Origin: Sipunculus nudus
Lineage: Eukaryota > Annelida > Sipuncula > Golfingiida > Sipunculidae
Direction: 5' to 3'
Length of the DNA: 64,000 bases
Assembly (NCBI GenBank): GCA_026874595.1
Contig: CM049321.1
Span: 1,114,479-1,178,478, forward strand
The notes under the pieces were generated by a model. That model saw only the letters and a program-made list of their open reading frames with translations. It did no database searches and was not told the origin of the DNA. The translations under genes were made by a program, and so were the position numbers. Of the stretch, positions 35,266 to 46,419 are shown piece after piece. Position 1 is the stretch's first letter. Each line of letters begins with the position of its first letter.

Positions 35266-35769
35266 ATGCCCCCTAAAGGCAAGGGAAAGGACAAGGCGCC
35301 AACCCCAAAGCGCAAGAGACCAGAGCCCCAGCCCCAGCGAGAACCCAGCAGCAGCAGCAGCGACGACGAGAGTGAGCCCGTGCCTACTCACGATGTGAAG
35401 GAGGATTATGAAGAGGAAAACAAGGGAGCCCAACAGATCGACGAGAAGATATGCGAGTTCTTCGAACAGAACAGTTTCTACTATGACCTGACGCACTAGT
35501 CCTATAAAGACAAAAAGAGGAGGGACAACACCCTGGCCGAATTTGCTTCAACGCTTGACCAAGGCTGGACGGGAGACAAGATATGGAATAGGTTCAAAAG
35601 CTTGCGGACCGAATACGGCAAGATTAAAGCTCGACTCAAGAAAGGGAAAAGCGGATCCGGGGCCAAGTTATTGACGCAGAAACAACAGTGGAAGCTGAGG
35701 GCCTTCCAGTTCCTTGAGCCGTACAGCCGCAAGGGAGCCTGCAGCAACCAAGACACAGAGCTTGGACGG
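35266..35769 (+). pseudogene. Harbinger MADF/Myb-like DNA-binding protein, exon 1
   Basis: ATG at 35266 opens a basic, Pro/Ser-rich head (PPKGKGKDKAPTPKRKR) followed by a MADF-type domain: ICEFFEQNSFYYDLTH, then SYKDKKRRDNTLAEFA, IWNRFKSLRTEYGKI and a KLLTQKQQWKL..FQFLEPY end. A TAG at 35497-35499 interrupts the domain in frame. The exon ends at CGG/GTAAGG (35769). In this superfamily such a protein helps the transposase enter the nucleus and bind DNA. Confidence 0.85.
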
Positions 35770-36218
35770 GTAAGGATTAGCCTGGACAAGTTTGCACAAT
35801 AATTACTGGAGTTAAATTCTTCACATTGATAAAACCTGTTACCAAGGTAACAGGTGTTGGGCGGATGATGTTTTCTTTCTTCTAGCAGTGGGAAGTGGGG
35901 TTTTGTCATTCTCTCTTGTCTCCAAATGATGCCACATGCCGCTGGATCATTTGCTTAGCTTGCATGGGAGAGATGCAAGCGAGGGGCGGTGCTCGGCCTT
36001 TGTGAGACCGTTGCCGATCCGTCTCTGCCATTCCTCATCACTGCTTTTTGTTTGTGTGTGTTTCATTTTTTGCCTTGAATACTTTCTTCTTTATGCATTT
36101 TGCGCCAGTTTGGCACTGTCTTGCCGGTTTTGGTATTGTTTACCTATTTTGCCTTATATGACTTTGTTATTGGTAAGCCGTTAAACACTGATAAAAAATC
36201 TTGTGCTTATGTTTCCAG

Positions 36219-36438
36219 ATGCCTACACAAACGGACGACGACGAGGTCGACGACGACATTCCCAACCCAGACAACACCCAAGTAACACCCTCTACCTCAA
36301 CAAAGGCCGTCCGTTTACAGCCGAAGCAGCAAGAAAAGAAACCCAAGGGGTTGTCGGACCTGGTATTGGTGTGGAAGGAGGTTTTGCTAGCTGACCGTGC
36401 TCAAGAGGACGACCTGAGAAAAACGCTGAGTACCATTG
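36219..36438 (+). pseudogene. Harbinger MADF gene, exon 2
   Basis: After CTTATGTTTCCAG the frame reads an acidic stretch (TDDDEVDDDIPNPDN), then KAVRLQPKQQEKKPKG and an amphipathic segment. It follows exon 1 in phase 0. The 3' edge is uncertain: the visible GTACC donor does not leave the phase needed by the next exon. Confidence 0.55.
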
Positions 36439-36867
36439 TTTGTCTGGTGACGGATTTATTGTGGATTTTAGAGTTTACACAATGTTTACTTTGACATTCA
36501 TTACGTTTATGCTGTTATACAAGTGCGATCTTATTGTTGGTTATTTCATACCTGTCTTCACTTTAAATCCAATATTATTTCGATGATTGTAAAGCCATAC
36601 AAATATTTTTAGGGATAAATAACATTATCATTATTTTTTCATTATTTCTACGTAATTCGCCCAGACCAGTTAATCATATCAAGTTTCCTACATTTTTTTC
36701 ATTATTTTTAAAACCCACCGTTGTACTGTTTTACTGCTCTGCTGTCGTTCCTGGTAACTTCACATTTTTATCTACTGCCCATGTAAAGTAAGCAGTAAAG
36801 CAGTAATGGCAGTAATTACTGGTCTAACTTCTCTTACTACCAACTTCACATACATTGTTGTTTACAG

Positions 36868-37182
36868 GTGCAAAACTTGGGGAAGACGCCGGATGCCAGG
36901 CAGGCTTGGGCTGCGTGGTTTGCCTCTGTTTGCCAGGACGTCCCTCAAGAGCGGTTCAGGGAGTTTCAGCGTTCACATTCACAGTGTCCATGTGATACCT
37001 CCAGCAGTCTTCCCAGCAGCAGCCCCAGCAACCGTCAATGTGCGAGCCCCTGCCGCTCCAGACCCAGCAACCAGTGGCCTGAGCAGTGTCATCCCAGCCG
37101 CCGCAGCAGCAGCATCTGCAGCTTCCCCAGCAGCAGCACCGGTCGTACACACCCTACCAGGACGTACAGGGCTATCCTGTAA
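36868..37182 (+). pseudogene. Harbinger MADF gene, exon 3
   Basis: TTTACAG precedes VQNLGKTPDARQAWAAWFAS and a VPQERFREFQRSHSQ segment, which fits the oligomerisation-like C-terminal part seen in MADF partners of Harbinger elements. A Ser/Gln-rich low-complexity run follows. The true 3' splice site is not clear. Confidence 0.55.
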
Positions 37183-37239
37183 ATATCTATTTCCTGATTT
37201 TACTGTCATATGATACTTCGAAATAACTATGTCTCCCCA

Positions 37240-37460
37240 ATTTTTAAAATGGGGAGGACCCTGCCGTGGCGAGTGGTTACAAGCCTGACTACAAAGCTGG
37301 AGATCGCTCCCGGTATTAGTTTGAACCAAATTTGTTCGAGCATTTTTTCGGCTGTATATCTCTCCCAACATCATCCTTCATTTCTCAAAGGCGGCGGGGG
37401 ATGTCCTGGTATGGCCAAAATCGTGCTGATAGGACGTTAACCACCATTTCATTTCATTTA
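37240..37460 (+). mobile_element. tRNA-derived SINE-like element in MADF gene intron
   Basis: The start (about 37248) has a tRNA-like layout with TGGCGAGTGGTTA (box A-like) and GTTTGAACC (box B-like). It ends in GATAGGACGTTAACCACC and an (ATTTC)n tail, typical of SINE 3' ends. No coding capacity. Confidence 0.6.
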
Positions 37461-37479
37461 AAACGGGAAGACATATTGT

Positions 37480-37690
37480 TTTTGCCAGAGATGTCTGTCC
37501 GTCCGTCCGTCTGTCACAATTAGAACCCAAGTAAAACTACCGAGCAGCGGCAAGTCAACTGGCAGCTTTCCCTCAGGAGAAATTCAAACACCGTCACTTG
37601 GGTGGTGACGGGATTCGAACCCCAGCGCAGAGAAAGCCTTGGGATTGAGAGTCTGATACTATAACCCCGCGACTACCGCGCCTTCATCTA
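37480..37690 (-). mobile_element. Second tRNA-like SINE fragment, opposite strand
   Basis: On the minus strand 37690-37600 reads as a tRNA-like head with GGGGTTCGAATCCCG (box B) and a D-arm-like CGCGGGGTTATAG. The region continues to a (GTCC)n-like tract at 37496-37515. Confidence 0.5.
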
Positions 37691-37760
37691 TGTTCAACCA
37701 TTTAACATCTGTATTTTCCAGACTTTTACCTTAGGTTAGAAGGGCACCTCATCTGGTAAC

Positions 37761-38019
37761 TTCAGGCCCAAGTCAGCCCCGCCGTCATCCAACATCATGC
37801 AACAGGCCTTCAATGCAACTATGGGACCGACCGTCAGCACGCTCAGCCCGGTACTGACATCACAGTACCAGCCTTCGTCACAGTCGTCATCTGCCCAGTC
37901 ACAGCCGGCGCAGATCCTGGCTCGTCACTCAACATTTCCCGCGGCTTATCCTCTGGGATGCAGGATTCCAGCTTGGAACTGTTAGATAGCAACAACAAGG
38001 ACCCAGGAGTATAATGTAT
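37761..38019 (+). pseudogene. Harbinger MADF gene, C-terminal exon
   Basis: A Gln/Ser/Pro-rich frame (QQAFNATMGPTVSTLSPV.., SQSSSAQSQPAQ) is followed, in a different frame, by a credible C terminus (LNISRGLSSGMQDSSLELL..) ending in a stop at about 38013. A one-base indel near 37920 is implied. AATAATAAACATG near 38205 is a likely poly(A) signal for this gene. Confidence 0.5.
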
Positions 38020-38468
38020 AATGTGCGTCTTTGGATTATTATGTGTGCCTTAGGATTATTGTACGAGACTGTCGAGTTTCATGTGTGACTTATGTGTGGG
38101 TTTGTGATTGAACAGTGCTGGAACTGTGCTGGAACTGTGCTGAACTGTTAAAAGTTTATGGTTTTAATATGTTTTATTGCAGTGCCTGCTATGTTTGTGG
38201 CCAATAATAAACATGATCTGGTCTGAGAATATTTCTATATTGTTTCTTTCATTATATTTAAAACGTCGGTTACATATGCTCGTCGGTGTTCAATCTGTTA
38301 TTTTTTAGTAATAGATTTACCATAATAATTTCTTTATCTTCTCTGACAACGATACAAGATATGTCCACAAATTTTACTATTAATAACACAACGATAGCAG
38401 CATTATAGATACGTTTAAATTAGGTATGGATACAAATGATAGAGTCAATAAAACACTAAAACCAATTG

Positions 38469-39611
38469 TCAATCACGTGGTGCGATGGCTGCCTCCTGCC
38501 ATGGCACACTGCCAACGTCACTATTGTAATAGGCCTTGAGGTATGCGCGCAGTTCTTTTCCCTGTACAGTCTGTCGTGGCCCACGTCCCTCTTTACGAAT
38601 CTCCTCCAAAACTCCTGCATCTCTCCATGCCCCTGGTATTATGTCCCCGTTTTCGAACTCAACGTCCACTTCGTTTGCAGCGATGGCAGGGTACAGGTCA
38701 CGCATCACATTATGGAGGGTCACACAGGCCTTTGTTATCCACGCAGCGACTTGTGGTTCAACCCACAGGCATGAGTGAAGACAGCTAAACCGGGCAGCCA
38801 GAATGCCGAAAGCATTTTCAACCACGCGTCTGGCCGGTGAACACCGGCAGTTGAAGATGCGTTGGTCGTGGTCAAGTATTCTGTCTTGATACGGCTTCAT
38901 CATAAACGTCTGAAGGGGGAATGCGTCGTTACCGACGAGGAAATAGGGGATGTCTCTGTCGTCGTGGGGCAGGGGGCTGGGGAAGGCGAGGGGAAGGCGA
39001 GGGTGCCCAGTCGAAGTCCATGCTCTAATTGAGACCTATTGAAGACACCACAGTCTGAGTACGATCCAGGGGACCCCACGTTGACCAAGAGGAACTTGTA
39101 CTCGGCGTCAACAAGGCCCAGCACTACGATCGAAAAGAGTCCCTTGTAGTTGTAATAGAGACTGTCCGACTTCCTTGGCTTCCCGATGCGGATGTGTTTC
39201 CCGTCCAAAGCCCCGCAGGCATGGTGGAAGTTCCATCTGGTGCTGAACTTCTCGGCAATTCCTCCCATTCTTCTTCGGTGCTGGGGGTGGTCTACTGTTC
39301 TTCTCTGAACTCTTCAGTTATGGCCTGGAACACCTCCGGCACAAACAGCGATATGGTGTTGTGTGCCACCCGAAAGTTGAACTCCAGAGCTCGGTATGAG
39401 ATTCCTGTTGCCAGGAATCTTAGGGTGATGGCAAGTTTGATACCCGGGCTTAGCGGCGCCACTCTCTCCAGTATATGAAGGAAGATGTCGAAATCCATCC
39501 GTAGGAAGGATTCAAAGCCCCCACAGTCTTCCATCCGCAGCTCGTCCATAAGGGTGTCGTACTGGCCGAGTAGCACTCTTCGCTGCAACAATGGCCGCAC
39601 CCAACAAGTCC
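38469..39611 (-). pseudogene. Harbinger DDE transposase, broken
   Basis: Read on the minus strand from about 39611: an N-terminal helical part (WVRPLLQRRVLLGQYDTLM.., a RFLATG..YRALEFNFRVAHNTIS DNA-binding region), then the catalytic core with ACGALDGKH (first D, 39203-39205), GSYSDCGVFN (second D, 39053-39055) and RRVVENAFGI (E, 38817-38819). All three catalytic residues survive. Lesions: a TAG between EEFREEQ and TTPSTEEEW near 39292, a one-base loss near 39270, and a frameshift near 38985 between TLAF and PLPHDDRDI. The first residues and promoter are lost at the LINE junction. Confidence 0.9.
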
Positions 39612-39612
39612 G

Positions 39613-41944
39613 TTGACAGAGAAGCAATGGATTTCACAGGCTTAACAGAGAGTTTTGGCCTTAAGCAGCATGTACAACAGAGTACCCACCGCAACGGTCA
39701 CACTCTTGATCTAGTGTTAACTAGGGCAGGTGAAGGCCTCCTTAAGGATGTGCAGGTAAAGGACATGGGTTTCCCTGATCATTATCCGGTATTTTTTAAG
39801 TCAGATGTGTCAAGTGAGGTCAGATTGGCTAAACAAGAACGCAAACAGACTGAGATACTCTGGAGAAAGACTGGGTTAACTGTCCATCGTGAGTTATACC
39901 TGTCTAAAAGGGCAAATGTGAACACTATTATACAACAGTCAAAAATTCATTTCAACCAGAATAAGATAATTGAATGTCAGAATGACTCTAGGAAGCTTTT
40001 TAAAATTGTGAACAGTTTGCTAGGTAAGGAGAAGAAAGTCAAATTACCAGAAAAACCAAACCTGAGCTTGTAGCAGAGTTCAGCACCTGTTTATACAGAA
40101 AATAAAAGATATTAATGCATCCATACCAGCATCTGAGTCTTCTATGATCCTGACGTGGGACAATCCTGTGTTACCTTACACTTTACTGCAATACTCCATG
40201 TCATCGCTGCTCCCTGCGACGGATGAGGAGGTATTACGCATGATATCATCATCTGCAAGTAAGCAGTGTGAGCTTGACCCTGTTCCTACACGATTGCTAA
40301 AGGTTTGTGCTGCTGTGCTTGTACCAGTCATCAAACAGATCATAAACACATCACTGTCTACTGGTGAATTTCCTTCTGAATACAAGACTGCTCTAGTTAC
40401 TCCGCTTCTAAAAAGGCTTCATTAGATCCTAACATCCAGAAAAATTTCAGACCAGTATCTAATTTAGCATACGCGTCCAAGCTCTTAGAGAAGGTTGTTT
40501 CAGCCAGGCATAACAAACATCTCGAAGACAATAACCTTAGAAAACCCTACCAGTCAGCCTACATTAGGGGCCATAGTACAGAGACTGCTACACTTAGCGT
40601 TCATAACGACATCCAGTGTGCGTTAGGTGAGCAGAAGTGTGTGCTGATAGTTATGCTTGACTTATCAGCAGCTTTTGACACTGTCAGTCACCAGTGCCTG
40701 TTGCAGACTCTGGAGACACTTGGTGTTTCTAGTAGTGCCTTGAGGTGGTTCCACTTAACCTCACTAATCGAAATCAGGTCATAACCATTGATCGCTGTAG
40801 ATCTACGTCTCAGCCGCGTGCTTGTGGTGTACTACAGGGGTCAGTTCTCGGGCCCATCGTATTCACTCTTTACACATCACCATTAGGAACATTACTCAGC
40901 TATCGTGGCCATTATCATATGTACGTTGATGATTCAATGCTTTATCTCACTTTTCGACCTTCAGAAATCTGTGCAAATATCTCATATATGGAATACACAA
41001 CCGAGCTCGATCGGAAGTGGATGGCAAACAACCAACTTAAAAATGAATGATGATAAAACAGAAGTGATTCTGATAAAACCTCGCAACACTGAAATTGTGT
41101 GCCCAAATCTGTCCGTCGGTCGGCATGTAGTCCAGCCATCTCAGTATGTTAGAAGCCTTGTTGTGTATTTTGATTCATACTCCAGTATGGGGCATCATGT
41201 AAATACAGTTTGCAAGAGTGATTACCTGCACCTCTACAACATTAACAAAATCAAAACTTACTTAGATAAGCCATCACTAGAGCGTTTAATCCATGCATTT
41301 GTGACCAGTAAGCTTGATTATAGTAATGCTCTACTCTTAGGATATCCAGTTTCTCTCATACAGAGGCTCCAGAGAGTTCAAAACTGTGCCAGCTCGAATC
41401 CTGTGTGGCAGTAAAGGATACGAGCATATGACACCTGTCTTGCCAGCCCTACATTGGCTCCCTCTGTGTCAATGGATAAAGTTTAAAGTTGCTATGTTGG
41501 TGTTCAAGGCAAAACATGGTATTGCTCCAAAATACGTTCAGGATTTAATCAAGCCTTACATACCTGCGAGACGTCTGAGATCATTAAACCAAGAATTACT
41601 GTGTGTTCCATATACAAGGTCCACCTTGGCTGCTAATAGAGCTTTTTGTGTTGCAGGACCCACTTTGTTGAACTCTCTCCCACGGGACCTACGTCAAACT
41701 TTTAATCTTGACACATTTAAAAAGAAGCTTAAAATTTGTTTTTTTTCTTGGCAATATCTTAATAGCTAATTATACTTTCACTAAAATCATTCAGCACATT
41801 TACTACGATAGTTCGCTCTTGTGTTTTAACAGCTGCTTTTAATGATATGTGTATACAAAGTACTGTAATGCAATTTTTAATCCTGTCAGTTTGTGTGTTG
41901 TAAAGCGTTTTAGAGCACTTCGGTGGATTTTACGCTGTATAAAA

Positions 41945-41980
<36 letters not shown>
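39613..41980 (+). mobile_element. 5'-truncated LINE with broken EN-RT frame and (ATT)n tail
   Basis: The element starts inside the endonuclease domain (TESFGLKQHVQQSTHRNGHTL). It continues through RT (GHSTETATLSV, MLDLSAAFDTV, GVLQGSVLGP and the YVDD active site at 40922-40933) to a conserved C terminus (LPALHWLPLCQWIKFK, LNSLPRDLR) that stops at 41769. A stop at 40071 and frameshifts near 40405, 40740, 41045 and 41390 break the frame. The 3' end GCACTTCGGTGGATTTTACGCTGTATAAAAT runs into (ATT)n at 41945-41979, as in CR1/L2-like LINEs; the clade is inferred, not tested. Confidence 0.88.
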
Positions 41981-41981
<1 letters not shown>

Positions 41982-42049
41982 TCATTTCACTTGATCACTG
42001 CATGGGTATGAGCATTTGCAGTAGAACACCGGGATGCGAAATCACAGGT

Positions 42050-42052
<3 letters not shown>

Positions 42053-42102
<50 letters not shown>
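42053..42102. repeat. (AT)n microsatellite
   Basis: About 50 bp of pure TA dinucleotide. Confidence 0.95.
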
Positions 42103-42105
<3 letters not shown>

Positions 42106-43660
42106 ATGAAATGTAACATAAAATCGATATTACTGAAGACTTGCATTTATGCTACAGGTAGAAGGATGTGTTAAAAAATCAGATAAAATGCATGTTTCAC
42201 TTAATCCTTTTTAATATGAAAAAGCTGATAAGATAAAAGAAAGACGCACTGACATATCGAATAACTTGCCAGGTCTACTTTGTGAATTAATTCATTTGCA
42301 TTTGGCACTCTCCTGCATACCATCATATAAGATCGAGGCCTAACTGATTGGCATGTAAATCACACATTTACATACCAGATGCACATAATATCGAGGACCC
42401 TGTCCCAAATGTAGTTACTTATACAGACTTGTAACTGTCTAAACTAAATCGACAGAATAAAAAGTAAAACTCACAACAAAAGATAAGAAATGTTCTAAAG
42501 CCAGTGATTTACAATTAACATTACTTGAATGTTAAGTCGGTTGTGCACTTATCAACAAAGTTTTATTTTACAAGCACAAAAATGGAAATAAAAACTTCAA
42601 GACACGATAGAGAGAACATTTTATTATTTTAACTGTATAAATATACGCTGTTTCGACACTACACCATTCATTCAGCATCTGATGAATTCCTGTTCCACCC
42701 ATAACTAAAAATGCAAGTTGAAATTACACTTAGAATGTACTGAATATGTTTGCTTTGTATGTCCCTTGGGACTTTATTATACGAATCCCTTTTGAAGCCA
42801 CTCATTAACCTGCCTTTTTATAGTATGGATGTGGTGCAGTCTTCCTCCAGGTACATGAGGATGAGCTTAAGCCTATTCCTGCTAATGTAAGTCGGTATTA
42901 ACGCCACTGTGATGAGTGTATGAGCTTGTTTATTTAAAAGCTGTGGGTAAACACAGTTCACTTATCCACGCTGACAAACAGTGAGGCAAATGTGGATACA
43001 GGGGTTTATTGTGTGTTTGTGTGTGCGTATCACATTTGATGTGGTGAGAGCATGTCGAAGCAAAGCAATCTTTTGATATTTTCATAATACTGAATCGTCT
43101 AGTTTGATTTGCCACCAGTGCTCACGTTTGACATATTTTGATTATGATCGATGGCCAGGAACGATGCTTCAACAACTTTATGTTACGGGGATAAGTATGC
43201 AAGTCCTCAGGGGAAAAAGAAAAGTCCTAGGACGTTTAACGTGTAGTTAGTCTCATGTAGTTTAAGAAATGGTTGTGCAAACATACACACATACATATAT
43301 TTATGTTAGAGAAATATTTACAAATACACATTCTATATATGAATATTTACGCCATTATCAATCTTAAAGTTCGTCATGCAAATGTTTTAACAGAAAAAGA
43401 TGAAAACAACTTCACGGGAATACATCTCATAACCCATATTCAATTACCACTAAGAGACACAAGCTCTAAACACATTAAAGTTACTTTCAATGTTATAACG
43501 GTATGGCCAATGGTGCTTAGCTCCTATTATAATCATCTCACTTCACTGACCATTTTAGCTTTAATTCAATATTAACGTATACTTCGGCATGTGTTCTAAG
43601 AACTACTCTAGCTGAAAACGGGGCTACTCAAAAGTTCTATATACATTATTACATGTCATT

Positions 43661-43739
<79 letters not shown>

Positions 43740-44016
43740 GCATACATATTATTAGACGTATCAATCCATTTCAAATTACATTGACCATCAACATTTCTGT
43801 ATATCTTTACAACAAGATATTTATATATATACAGACAGATAGATAGACTTAGGCGAAATTTCTGCACAACCGGTTTCTAGCACTGTGTTTCCCAAGTGTT
43901 GCTTAATAATCATATATATAACCAACTAAGCTCCTTGTTCTCTAAACAAGCATATATTGTTCCTGCACCCATATTACTCGGTGAAAAATTATTTACAGGA
44001 AGCAACATATATTTAT
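42103..44016. other. Interval without recognisable genes, (AT)n at 43664-43737
   Basis: No supported gene. The ORF at 43649-43867 is a translation of the (AT)n tract. This is 3' of receptor gene A. Confidence 0.55.
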
Positions 44017-44362
44017 TCAGACATCAGTGACAACAGGGCTTGCCTGTAATGGCCTGAGATAATCACTGTTGCCATAGTAACAGGGGTCTGGACGCGAGAA
44101 TGATTCCTGGCTTCCCGTCAGGACAAGAATTCCTGTACCCTGGTAGGGCTCGATGTATTGTCCTGGCATTTCTGGTGGCACTAAGTCATCCTCTTCACTG
44201 GATGACGTCATATCCTGGGTGCTGTCACGTGCACACATAGCGTAGAACTGTATTGCTTCTGGGTCGGAATCTTGATGGTGTACAGCGTTCACTGCTGTTG
44301 GTTCCAAAACTTCAATTGCGCGGCCATTACCCGTGCAAGCAGCTTCCTGTGAAACTTTGTAG
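44017..44362 (-). CDS. Lectin-like receptor A, exon 8: cytoplasmic tail
   Basis: After the acceptor CTGCAG at 44363-44368 the frame joins exon 7 (AG + C = Ser) and runs 114 codons to the stop at 44017-44019. The tail has an acidic cluster (DMTSSSEEDDLVPPE) and several tyrosines. Two of them sit in YxxP motifs (QYIEP and DYLRP), the kind of site that SH2 adaptors such as Crk bind when phosphorylated; this use is inference. An AATAAA-like sequence follows the stop at once. Copies B and C have a different end to this exon and lack both motifs. Confidence 0.85.
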
Positions 44363-45474
44363 CTGCAGTATAAATTATATATAACCTTTCATCTTTAAAA
44401 TTGACGTATGTACAATCATTACACTCATAGGCATAATGTATGTTTACATACAAATATAATTACAATTCGAAAGTTTTAAGTCACATAATCCGCACTTAGA
44501 GAGATATTAAAAGAAGTAAATTTCGATTATTAAACGGTACTTTTTATTAATGGTGCCCGATATAAGCACACTAGATATGACCTTAAATTAGGTCACACTT
44601 ACAGCCACCGGACAGACAGGGAATCTTTATTTGGATCAGAAGATCTTCATGGATATATGAGCAATTATCCAACCAAATTCTTTTGACAGGGCGTTTACTT
44701 TGTCAGCAAAATAACCTACCTCTAGTTAAACACAACTGTCAATAATTTGCGCTAGGACACCATAATTGTCACAATTTGTAGGATGTATTTAGCCACAATG
44801 CGCAGGGAGGTTAACAAGTCTCGTTGTAAAAGGAAGTGAGAATTATAGCCATATATCAAATAGACGAATTTATATTCCCTACAATAATATGTTAATTGAT
44901 AAAGAAGGAAGTCACCACAATTCTTGGGCATTTTCAAGTGATATACTAACAAATATCTAATCATCTTGAAAGACACAGTAACCCTCTATGAAACTAAAGT
45001 CCTCCAAAAAATTATCAATTTTAAATTGTGATATCTCCACGAAAAAAATAATATTAAATATATTATATTCAGAATTCCTAACAAAAGCTTAAGCTTGGTG
45101 TGCAAAAGTACCATTTTGTGCATGCTTTTTAACTCAGTTTGCATTTATTTAATAACCGGGTTAGATTTGTTAATAACCTTCTTAAACATTCTGAATTAGT
45201 TTAATTAAAAAATAGATACATTCGTCCATCAAAAGTTTATTGCTCTATGAACTACTTTTCCTGGTTAAACGTACATCAAACAAAAAGGAAAATTTTATGG
45301 TCAAGTTTGTGGTTTCGGTCTAAATATAAATTTAGAGAGGGAATTTTAGCAGTTTGCTCCAGTCTGCTATCTTAAGATCATGTTAGAGCATAAGGTTAAT
45401 AGGACACTAAGAGAATTTTCTGCACGAAACCTGACCCAGCAATAGATTTTTTTTCTAAATATAAACTTTCCTAC

Positions 45475-45580
45475 CTTTGTCTTTTCCCGAGACAGCTTGT
45501 CAGAAAACATGCCAATAAGAAAATCACGAAAATTGATCCAATAACACCGACCAGGGCATATATGATCAACTGACGAACAC
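45475..45580 (-). CDS. Lectin-like receptor A, exon 7: transmembrane segment
   Basis: Acceptor GTTCTAG, donor CAAAG/GTAGG. The in-phase frame encodes RQLIIYALVGVIGSIF and then VIFLLACFLTSCLGKRQ: one hydrophobic span of about 22 residues with Cys at its inner edge and a basic stop-transfer (GKRQ). It enters in phase 1 from exon 6 and leaves in phase 2 to exon 8. Three copies of this exon (A, B, C) mark the tandem triplication. Confidence 0.88.
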
Positions 45581-46260
45581 CTAGAACATAATTCACAAGA
45601 TAAATCCATTTTTTCATGATCTGTAGATGAAATATTGAAATTTGAATCTGCTAATGAAAGAGAGTAGCTTTGTATTATCTACAGATATTTGTTCTTTGGA
45701 GTTGTCTATGTATTCTAGAGATATTTAAGAAACATGTTACTTACATCTCGCTTATTCTTTCAATAACTGTAACAAGTCATTTGATATTCAAAAATACCAT
45801 TCTGTTTGCAGAGACATTAACTCTGTTCACAAAAATGTGTATAGGTTCCCAATTTTTATCTATTCGTTCATATAAAGTGAAACCCCGCCGTGCGACCACC
45901 TTACAATTGCGACCAACCAAGTACTCCTACCCCCATAGTACGACCAATTTGGTCAGTTCCCAAGTTGTTCGTTTTTGGGGAGTTCCACTGTACTTAATCT
46001 CGTGAAATAGTGAATGTATATGTGATATACTTATAGAGAATTTTGTCCCTGTTAACGCATTCCTTTAAATGTTTCTGCCCTCGAAAAAAGGGGTTTCCTA
46101 CATCACCAGACAAAAGCATTTAATAACAACCTAGGAACAAAACTCATTTATAAACATGTTTCTACAAATCGAGTGTAGTAGGCACAGTTTATGTAAAAAT
46201 AGGACAGGTATCTACAGTAAAACTAAGCAAAGTTAATAGAACAACGGTTTCTCGTAGTAC
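45581..46260. other. Intron with a small MITE-like repeat at about 45873-45992
   Basis: AGTGAAACCCCGCCGTGCGACC at the left and GGGAGTTCCACTGTA at the right match the fuller element at 62085-62257. The ORF at 45670-46005 spans intron and repeat and is not coding. Confidence 0.6.
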
Positions 46261-46419
46261 CTATTTCAGCCTTTGTCAATGAGTGAAGAGTTTCTTCGGA
46301 ACTTCCATGTGTAGACGGTGCTTCCGGTTCTGTTGTTGACATATGATTCGCCATGACATCTGAGGGTTTTAATGAACTGTTTTCAAATGAATCTGAAGAG
46401 AGGTAATTGCATATCTTCA
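46261..46419 (-). CDS. Lectin-like receptor A, exon 6: Ser/Thr-rich linker
   Basis: Acceptor GATCGTAG, donor ATAG/GTACT. The 53 residues include MSTTEPEAPSTHGSSEETL, a stretch likely to be O-glycosylated outside the membrane between the second lectin-like domain and the span. Phase in and out is 1. The exon is nearly identical to that of copy C (62972-63130; three residue changes). Confidence 0.8.

Larger units (their letters stand above)
34795..39612. mobile_element. PIF/Harbinger DNA transposon, right end lost
   Basis: The element has the two genes expected for this superfamily, convergent: a MADF/Myb-like gene on plus and a DDE transposase on minus. The left edge is set by comparison with the 27.4-kb copy, which reads AAGCACCAACTAAGTATTCC; here the sequence leaves it after AACTAA at about 34795, compatible with a 3-bp TAA-type target. 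The first 370 bp are GC-rich with repeated CCGGCCGATTTTT motifs. The right end, with terminal repeat and transposase start, is missing: a 5'-truncated LINE begins at about 39613. Both genes have stops and frameshifts, so the copy is inactive. Confidence 0.85.

Noticed and set aside
35257-35496. Minus-strand hydrophobic ORF
   Set aside because: It is the antisense of the Pro/Ser/acid-rich MADF exon.
36956-37374. Minus-strand Ala- and Cys-rich ORFs
   Set aside because: They are antisense to a CAG-rich low-complexity part of the Harbinger MADF gene.
43649-43867. ORF with (YI)n repeats, and similar ones at 49337-49839 and 52130
   Set aside because: The repeats are translations of AT microsatellites; only the lectin parts of the 49-kb ORFs are real.
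45670-46005. 111-residue plus-strand ORF conserved at 62426-62785
   Set aside because: It spans receptor intron and a MITE; conservation follows from the recent duplication of the whole segment.
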